Shown in pieces: positions 56,101 through 64,000 of a stretch of 64,000 bases of DNA. Position 1 is the first letter of the stretch. Every line of letters begins with the position of its first letter. Source of the DNA: Diospyros lotus (taxonomy: Eukaryota; Streptophyta; Magnoliopsida; Ericales; Ebenaceae); assembly GCF_014633365.1 (NCBI RefSeq), contig NC_068338.1:24624616-24688615 (forward strand). The letters are read 5' to 3'. Position numbers and translations under genes: made by a program. The notes under the pieces were generated by a model. It made no database searches. It saw only the letters and a program-made list of their open reading frames with translations, and had not been told where the DNA came from.

Positions 56101-59100
56101 GTCGTTATATTATCTTTGTATGTTGTTATTTGTGTTCTTTTTTCAAAGTGTTATCAGCATATTTTTTTTTTTTTTTTTTGTGCTGCTGTTGTTTTGGTGG
56201 TAGTGGTGTCTTATCAGCATAAAAATTAACCTTGAATTGATGTGTACAGTGATCGATTCAATGTGAGATAAATGCTACATTTCGTAACGTATGTTGAAGC
56301 AGCAAATTTATCAAGCTTAGGCATTAGATTGTTTTGAGCTTTCTTTGAAGCCATCTTCCTCAGAAAATATATATTTCATTCTCAAGAGAGGGGGAGGGGG
56401 AAGTTATTGCAAAATTGCACAAGGGCTAAAAGTCTTAATTCATTAATTTCAATATTTTCCTTTTTAGAAACTTAACATATTTCTGTTATTCCATATGAAT
56501 TCCCTTGTGATTCTTAAGTTCATTTAAGATTCTGCTTAGCGCTTGGCATTTTTTACATTTGATTTCAGGATATGACAGGATTGATAAGTAAGATAAACCG
56601 ATCAGCCATTGGTCCTTTACCTTCCTGTTATTCACCGTCATTGTAAGTCCAAAGGTTCTTGAACCAGTGTTAAACATGTTTTTCTTGTACATTAAATACT
56701 ATGAATACATGCCTAAGTTATTGCTTCACCCAGCTGTGCCTTCAATGGCTTAAGGACTAGATTCTAGTGGCTGCCACACAGTTGATACTTGTGACATTGA
56801 AAGTTCTTTCATTACTTTTGTAAGTTTTGTTGCTTTGCTTTTGTCATCATTGATTGTAACCTTGAACTTGGCTATTGTCTAAGAAGCTGGTGTGTTAAGT
56901 CAAACAAGGGCATTCATCAAACACTTGTAGATGTGGAAGACAATTGTCCAAATATACCCAAGATGTATATATAGCATATATGTAATGTTTTAGTATAGAG
57001 ACGCCTTGACCATCTGGCTGGCACTTTGTATTTACATCCAGAACATGTGCACACAACATTGAAACAAGTTACAACCATATTACAATATTAAGAAATAAGT
57101 TAGGAATCAATGATAAAAAAAATACAATATGAAAATTTATATCTGTAAGCCCTTCCTGATTGAGACATTTTGATTGTAGACTGAACCATTTGTTTTGTTT
57201 ATGACAGAGCTTTATGAAATAAAGTCTAGGATTTTCTTTTTCAAGCCATTTTCCTAATTTAGAGAATGCAAACAACCTCTTCATATTTTAAACGTAATAA
57301 AATATTAAAATCATTTTATGTAAAACGAAGGTGCTTCCCATTTACATATACAATACATATTTATTTATTAACTTGTCCTTATCATGTCATATCCTAAGAA
57401 GCTGCTGTGTTAAGTCAAACAAGGACATTCATCAAACTTGCTTCACCCAGCTGTGCCTTCAATGGCTTAAGGACTAGATTATAGTGGCTGCCACACAGTT
57501 GATACTTGTGACATTGAAAGTTCTTTCATTACTTTTGTAAGTTTTGTTGCTTTGCTTTTGTCATCGTTGATTGTAACCTTGAACTAGGCTATTGTCTAAG
57601 AAGCTGGTGTGTTAAGTCAAACAAGGACATTCATCAAACACTTGTAGATGTGGAAGACATTTGTCCAAATATACCCGAGATGTATATATAGCATATATGT
57701 AATGTTTTAGTATAGAGACGCCTTGACCATCTGGCTGGCACTTTGTATTTACATACAGAACATGTGTATACAAAATTGAAACAAGTTGCAACCATATTAC
57801 AATATTAAGAAATAAGTTAGGAATCAATGATAAAATATTCAGTACATATGCAATACATATTTATTTATTAATTTGTCCTTATCATGTCATATCCTAATTT
57901 TTTGAAAATTGCATTTCTGCTTGTATGTCTTATATATTCAGTACTTCTTAGGCCGTATCAATTGTCTTTTTATTAAGAAGGAAGGTCACTTCTTCCTAAA
58001 GATGACCTAGTGTGAGTACAAGAAATTCTCCTAGATTTGTTGACAAACCTCACAATATTTAGAAGGCTAAAGAACTTATCAAATTTGAACAAACTGTAAA
58101 TCTTGAGTCTCTCTGACTGCCATGTGGTCAAATCACATGCCAAGGATTTCCTATGCTGGTATAATATTCTTTGTCAGGTTCAAGTGTTCTGGATTTAAGA
58201 CCACTCAATGAAAGAATTTACGTCAAGACAACAGTCTAATCCACATTTTTGGTACATGGATAAAGAAACTCAATGCGATCATGTGATACTATGGCTGGCA
58301 AAGAGAGGACCTAATTTATTCTGATGCCTGGTGTCCATTGAACTCCTTTCAGGTCACTTAAGAGTAAAAGCTCGGTTTCACTTTGGTATGTTTTATCTCC
58401 ATACAAAGGGTGTCCCTAGGGCTAGAGAATCTCTGTTTTGCTAGGGTTGAGGGAGAGGGGTTTTTGTACACAACTGTAACCTTGCTTTACAAAGAGATTA
58501 TTTTCATAACTTAAACCCGTGCTTCTACTCACAAATGAGCAACTCTATTATTTATACCAAAGCATGTGAATAGAAATTACTTAGGACAGTTCTTAACAAA
58601 GCATGTGAATAGAATGAAGTAAGAAATTAAAAAAAAAAAAAAAAGTCTCAGTTCTCTGTTCCCTGGTATAGTGGATGTTACACAGTGATGTAGCATTTGT
58701 GATTGTTAATTGTTTAAAAGTTTCATATAATGATATCGTTACATCCTCCAACAGGAAAACACTTATCAAGGGCATGCTAAGGAAGAATCCTGAACATCGG
58801 CCAAGTGTAAGCCCCCAAAGAATTTCTATTTCCTTTTCTTCATAAGCTTAAGCTTTTCCTACCAGGACAGATCATATACTTATCTAGTTATAATTTTGAT
58901 CAGGCATCAGATATTCTGAAACACCCATATTTGGAGCCTTACGTCAACCAATACCGCACTGGACTGAACCCTCTTGAATCCTGTTTTCCTGAGAAGCCTA
59001 TTTCTAGTGCTCTTGATGCTAGGAAGAATTTAGTTGAGAGCCAAAGCAGTAATGATTCTTACACTGATAGAGACAACCTCATGTCAAGTGAGAAAAACAC

Positions 59101-61152
59101 GGTGGCAGTGACATTTGATTGTGGTAATGATGTTACTGATGCAGTTTTGGTTTCTATTCACGATGTTGGCAGTCAGCAGTTGGTACGAAGTGATGAAAAA
59201 AATGGAACTGATACGTTCACCTTCAAAATGGACGAAGAAGTGATGAAACATTTGCGTACTAAACAGAGATCTAATTTTGAATCCAAGCGATTGAAAACTG
59301 TGGAAAAAATGACGATAGGTTCCAGAGAAGAAAAAGTAAGAGAAAAAAATACTTCCCCGATGAGAGGCAATCATACAAGGCCCGGTGGAGTGGGGACCCA
59401 GAGACATATTTGTGAACCATCCCCTGAAGTTCCAAAACCTGGTACAGTTGCTCCTGTTTTCAAGGGTAATGTAGGAACAGCTTCGGCACAAACAAAGGCC
59501 AGCTTTGATTATGTGAAGCGATTTCAGGGATCACACCCGTCGAAGCATCAGGTAGTACAGTTAAATGCTTTTCTTTACTTAACATCTATTGCTGACTTGT
59601 CTTTTACGTCAACAATCTAACTGTGCAGTTGCATCTTGACTCGTCTCAGAAGGCTAAACCTAAACATGATGGAATTCGGCCCCCTGGTCTTGCAAGGCAT
59701 GTCGATGAAGATGCTCTTCCTGCGAACCCATTGCTGAAAACACCTCCTAATCTGGTTCAAAGATTAACATTTCCAGGAAGGATTAAGCAAATTGGGATTA
59801 ACTCTCCAAGTCCAGAGGCTGATACCATGAAGGTTAGTCCAAGTGGGACATCTCAAGATCATGAGTCAACTTCAAATACAGTTTCTAATGTTTCCCCAAT
59901 CCAGTCTTCAGAGGAGATTGAGCAAGAACCCGATAAAACTCTAGTGGGAGCTTCCAAAGGAATACAAGTAGATAGAAGCAATTTTGTTTCATCTTCTGTG
60001 TCAGTTCAAGCATTTGAGTTTTCTGACGATGCAAGAGCTGCTCTTGCTGTCTTGACAGATCACATACCTCCCGATCATGAGAGAGTTGTCGAACCTGAAA
60101 GTTCAAAATCAACCAGCTCGATAGTTGCTTCCTCCTTCCAATCCAACATACCTGTGAATTCATCAAGTCAAAAGCATGGCCAGAATAATACTTCTCTACC
60201 ACTTGAGATCTCTGAGGCTCGCTTAGATCTCGAGGCCATTACTGCTGATATAGGCAATGCGACTCCAAATGCACCTTTGGAGTTCCCAAGCCAGCATCCT
60301 GAAGAAACATCTTCTTGTAAGACTGACAATCCTTCAACAAGCCCCGGTACTAGGCCTCTTGAGATCCCAAACTGGCATTTTGATGTGACATCTATTTCTA
60401 AAGATGTTAACCCTTCGAGGCAGTCCAGTTTTGTCTCTGATACTGTTTCCCAATTACGCCTCACCTCTAAATCAAATGGCGATGACAAGTTTGCTTTGAG
60501 AGAACTACCATCGTCAGCAGCAGATTCTATAGCTTCCCCCGCCTCTTCTCCTCCGTCCAGCCAAGAGAATTTAATTACAGACAAAAGAACTGTCTCACAA
60601 AATTCAACGATCGAGAGGCCAGGTGCTATACATCTTCCTCAGGCCTTTGATGATGTGATACACGTCATAAGGCACAGTAGTTTCCGAGTTGGAGGTGAGC
60701 AGCCACTGGTAGGAACAGATGCAGGGAAGCCGATGAATTCAGCAAGGGACGAAATGCAGATAACAAACCTTGTGAATCCTGCTCTGAGATCATCTGGTTG
60801 CTCTGAAACTACGAGTCTGAAATCAAATCTGTCTGATAACTCCGGCATCAAGGAGCTGGAAGTCGAAAATCCCGCATCTTCAAATCCGTCAAGTGAATCT
60901 CTTGAGCCTGCAAAAGCTGGAACAGGAAAGGTAGCACCAGCAAAAGAAACTTTGGATGTCAAGTCTTTCAGGCAGAGGGCAGAGGCCCTGGAAGGGCTAT
61001 TGGAATTGTCTGCAGACTTGCTGCAGTCAAACCGGCTGGAAGAGCTAGCAGTTGTGCTGAAACCTTTCGGGAAAGACAAGGTCTCGCCGAGGGAGACAGC
61101 GATCTGGTTGGCCAAGAGTCTTAAAGGGATGATGCTCGAGGATTCTTCATAG
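53028..61152 (+). CDS. NIMA-related serine/threonine kinase (plant NEK)
   Basis: Fourteen exons join in phase to 976 residues: 53028-53128, 53261-53327, 53438-53503, 53742-53788, 53921-53966, 54184-54264, 54361-54403, 54504-54553, 55049-55130, 55440-55489, 56569-56642, 58755-58806, 58904-59551, 59629-61152. The kinase domain (about 9-265) shows GRGAFG (16-21), the catalytic lysine in [11 protein letters not shown] (about 38), HRDLKCSN (132-139), DFGLAK (from 152) and [18 protein letters not shown] long Ser/Pro-rich tail follows, ending in the conserved block [20 protein letters not shown] and [16 protein letters not shown], as in NEK1/NEK3-type plant members. NEKs regulate microtubules and directional cell growth. 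Two adjacent ATGs (53028, 53031) could serve as start. The 2.1-kb intron 11 holds a tandem duplication. Confidence 0.93.
56721..57897. repeat. Tandem duplication in NEK intron 11
   Basis: A segment beginning ttgcttcacccagctgtgcc (56721) recurs at 57438, about 717 bp on, and matches closely for about 390 bp (to gaatcaatgataaa). The second copy then lacks about 220 bp present in the first and resumes at caatacatatttatttatta (57351 and 57849). Only a few differences are visible, so the duplication is fairly recent. It has no effect on the exons. Confidence 0.85.
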
Positions 61153-63381
61153 ACAATGTGCATTGCTGGTATCAACTATCTGTTCAAATTTCTTCCCAGC
61201 ATTACAGGCTAACAACCCATTCAAGTTCTTCTGAATTTGTAAACAAAACCATGTTTCATCTTCCTGTTGTTTGTTGTGAATCTTTCAATGCTGTGCAATG
61301 TTCTAGCGACCATGTAAATTAAATAAGACTGGCTTCCAGCTCCAGACAAGTTTAAAGAAATTGTCTCTAAGGTATAGGATTCTCAGCAGTAGCTTGTTCT
61401 CTTGGCTGATTAAGAGCTCTTAAACAATGCTGTCAATGAGGAATTGATCATGTAGCGATTCTAGAATATAAACACACTTGTAGAGGAAAATCGAACTATC
61501 TTAAGTTTTTTTAAGAAGCTTTTTAGTATTTTATATTCGATGTTGTTAGCTTTACTTAAAATTATATTAAAGTAAAAAAAAGCATTCGAAATATAAAATA
61601 TATCTAAATCGTGGTTATATTCAAAATACACCCACTATGGTTTGAGTCTGTTGTCTGGATACCCGTTCTATTATTAACACCATGAAACTAAAATTAAGTT
61701 AGATTAAGTAAAATTAATTCAAATAAAAATAAAATTAATAAAGAAAAGGTATCTACATGTCAAGGGAACCATCCACTAGCAATGAAAGCCATATGTTGCC
61801 AATGGCATTGCCAGCCAATTGTTCCTCAAAAGACATCGATGGGTTCCACGATGGAACCCATCAATTTCCAGCAAATCCATTGGCCGGCAATGGGTAACTT
61901 ATATGGGAGGGGAGGTAGGGGAGAGATAAAGAAAAGGAATAAAAAGGTTGAGGATAGGAACATGAAGGTTAGGAAGAAAGAGAATTACAAATATAAATAT
62001 TATTAGCGATTGCGTTGCCGATCACTAGTCTTTGTATCGTCAATTGACTCATTCATTAGATTTATCACAATTAAAGATAAAAATATCATCAACAATCTCT
62101 AATTATCATTGTTGCATTTTTTTTTTCTCTCTCTCACTTTAGAGTTAATGGGAGTTTAGTGAAAATTTTAATTGTCAAATCAAGATAGGTTATTATAAAG
62201 AGATTTGTTGTTTATTTTATATTTTTATGTTTAATTTTTTTTTCTTTTTCTTTTTTATTAGAGAGAGGTTTTATTTAATTTTGTGTTAATCTAATCTAAA
62301 TAATAATATTATTGATAAAAAAGGCATCCTAACAATTTATAAAAAAAACTTAAAGATTAATTTAACAAAAAAGAAGTGACACCCAAAAATATCTGACTTA
62401 TTATCTCATAAAATTATTGAGAGACAATATTTTACTTATTATATTTAAACAAGAGATATATTTAAAATATTAAACATATTTAAATCTTGTGATAGTTAAA
62501 TTTTGATGGAATAGTATGCGATGTAATTATTGGATTGATGTCATGTGTCAAAATTTGGTTAGAGATTTTGTAAAATAATGACTTTGTAGATCATGATTTT
62601 AGAATTATGATTCTGACTTAAATAATTTTTAAATTTATTATATTTAAAATGTACGAAGATTGATATTTTATATATTGATTTGATGTCTTTATTTTTTACT
62701 ATCTTGACTTCTTTATAAATTTAATGATTTTAAGTTATTATACTGAAATATCATATCGTATTTTTTTAAAGATTATTTTACTAATCAATAATTGAGTTTT
62801 GTTAATTTAAAATACTCTAATTTAAATGTCTTTGTCAAAATCAAAAGTTTACATTATGTGGTGGAGATTCTTTTCTTTAAAGATAATTATCCAACATTGA
62901 GGGGTCTAAGGATTCTTTCCCATTTCAATTCGTTGCAAGGAAAGTTTGAGAAGAATATTTATTTATTCCTTCAATTTTTGGTATCATTAAACTAAGTGTT
63001 ATACTAAAATAAAAATAATGGTTAATAGTAATGAATTCTTATTTTTAGTTTTTAAATCATTTTATTAATTGATTAAATTATTCAAAACATTATATATTTA
63101 TTATTAATTAATATAATTGTTTAAAAATTAAAAATAAAATTCAACTCAATTTATGACCGATCTAATTTGGTTGGTCAACTAAGTAGAGGCATAGGTCAAT
63201 CAATCAAGATTTCTCTTTTTATTTTTTCAAAATCCAGTTGGAATGTGGAATCGGAAGCAAAGCCAAATTCCCAATTCAGTCAGGTCGGCCGACTCTCTCA
63301 GCTCTCACTCACTCTCTCTCTCTCTCTATAGATATCCGCCCTTTCAGCCTAATCTCAACGCTTAACCCAAATGCTTTAACA
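61153..63381. other. Spacer between the NEK and NHL genes
   Basis: NEK 3' UTR, then AT-rich sequence. A palindromic patch (gatgggttccacgatggaacccatc) lies at about 61838-61862. A CT-rich leader (ctctctctctctctctata, about 63312-63331) precedes the NHL start. No gene seen. Confidence 0.45.
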
Positions 63382-64000
63382 ATGGCGGACAATTCTAGAC
63401 CAGCTACCGGCTATCCTGCGCCAGGTTACCCCGTCGGCTGCAACCCAAACGGCATCGCCGGAACCGGCTACCCTTACGCCGCGCCGCCGCCTCAGTCGAC
63501 GTACTACAACGCTAACCCCTACTACGCCCAGCAGTACCCGGACCGCCGCGCCACCTGCCTCCGCCGCTTGCTCGTCATCGTCATCGCCCTCTTCGTTATC
63601 TTCGGTTCCGTCTTCTTCATTGTATGGCTGGTGGTCCGCCCCCGCCTCCCCGAGGTCCGAATCGACTCCGTCGCTCTCTCCAACTTCAACCTCTCGTCCT
63701 CCCTCTTCACCGGCAACTGGGACGTCCGATTTACCGTCCGAAACCCTAACCACAAGATGACGCTCTACTACGACCACATCGACTCGTCGATCCTTTACCT
63801 GACCGAAGCGCTCGCCGAGACCACCGTGCCGCCGTTCGCTCAGGGAACGAAGAATCAGACGTCGATGAGAGCCACCTTCGCCGCGGCGTCGACCTACTTG
63901 GACAAGAGCGTTGTGGATCACATGAATGGGGAGAGGGCCAAAGGAAACGTGAATTTCAATGTTAGAATGTTCGCTAGGGTTAGATTTAAAGCCGGCGCGT
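63382..64000 (+). CDS. NDR1/HIN1-like (NHL) protein with LEA_2 domain, 5' part
   Basis: The frame is open from ATG 63382 to the window edge (206 codons). The N-terminus is Gly/Tyr/Pro-rich (MADNSRPATGYPAPGYP). A basic stretch (DRRATCLRR) leads into one membrane helix (about 63-85), followed by the LEA_2 region: VRIDSVALSNFNLSSSLFTG, a DVRFTVRNPNHKMTLYYD motif and a putative glycosylation site NQT. NHL proteins are single-pass plasma-membrane proteins linked to defence and senescence. The C-terminal part lies outside the window. A long minus-strand open frame over the same bases is a GC-rich shadow. Confidence 0.9.
   Translation, partial: MADNSRPATGYPAPGYPVGCNPNGIAGTGYPYAAPPPQSTYYNANPYYAQQYPDRRATCLRRLLVIVIALFVIFGSVFFIVWLVVRPRLPEVRIDSVALSNFNLSSSLFTGNWDVRFTVRNPNHKMTLYYDHIDSSILYLTEALAETTVPPFAQGTKNQTSMRATFAAASTYLDKSVVDHMNGERAKGNVNFNVRMFARVRFKAGA

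Noticed and set aside
58593..58775. Minus-strand open frame at NEK exon 12
   Set aside because: Shadow of intron and exon sequence of the NEK gene.
63376..63921. 181-codon minus-strand open frame
   Set aside because: It is the GC-rich complement of the NHL coding sequence; Gly/Val/Glu-rich with no motif.
1..64000. CRISPR arrays, rRNA, tRNA genes, prokaryotic defence systems
   Set aside because: No regularly spaced repeats, no rRNA or tRNA core motifs that fold convincingly; the window is plant nuclear DNA.

Overview
The window is nuclear DNA of a eudicot plant, probably from a repeat-rich genome. Genes are split by canonical GT-AG introns, families are plant-specific (TMK receptor kinase, PLS-class PPR editing factor, plant NEK kinase, NHL/LEA_2 protein, MATE/DTX transporter), and AT-rich introns and spacers hold many plant transposons. 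No prokaryotic-type system, CRISPR array, rRNA or convincing tRNA was seen. The species cannot be named from the sequence alone.

Left part (1-24 kb) is a transposon stack. A broken ALMT (malate channel) first-exon fragment lies at about 281-502. Next comes an old, heavily mutated Ty1/copia element (LTRs 754-1030 and 23753-23945). It was hit by at least three later insertions: a reverse-oriented Tat-type solo LTR (1978-2634, duplication catat/catac), a second solo LTR (3357-5221, duplication cgtac) and a CACTA DNA transposon shell (6714-22541, duplication gaa). Inside the CACTA element sits a nearly complete, young Tat-clade Ty3/gypsy element (9106-20699, two 696-bp LTRs). Its gag-pol is one frame broken only by in-frame stops. 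Between pol and the 3' LTR it carries a second gene on the opposite strand, with its own TATA box, a leader intron ending at the ATG and two phase-consistent coding introns.

Middle and right parts (24-64 kb) hold the host genes: a MATE/DTX transporter (28188-31458, +), histone deacetylase HDA8-like (32644-37371, +), TMK-type LRR receptor kinase (40677-44753, +), a CLB19-like PPR chloroplast editing factor (45678-47261, +), an FSP1/AIFM2-like flavin oxidoreductase (50843-47663, -), a NIMA-related kinase (53028-61152, +) and the 5' part of an NHL/LEA_2 membrane protein (63382 to the right edge, +). These are independent genes, not an operon.

Many introns and spacers hold miniature inverted-repeat elements. 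Three have direct flanking duplications: a hAT-type MITE at 26859-27263 (8 bp, one mismatch), a Mutator-type MITE in HDA8 intron 1 (exact 9 bp) and a long-TIR element in the TMK intron (exact 11 bp). Other foldbacks lie in a MATE intron, in introns of the FSP1-like gene, and at 24.5-25.8 and 51.4-51.8 kb. All exon boundaries were assigned by eye from splice motifs, reading phase and family knowledge.
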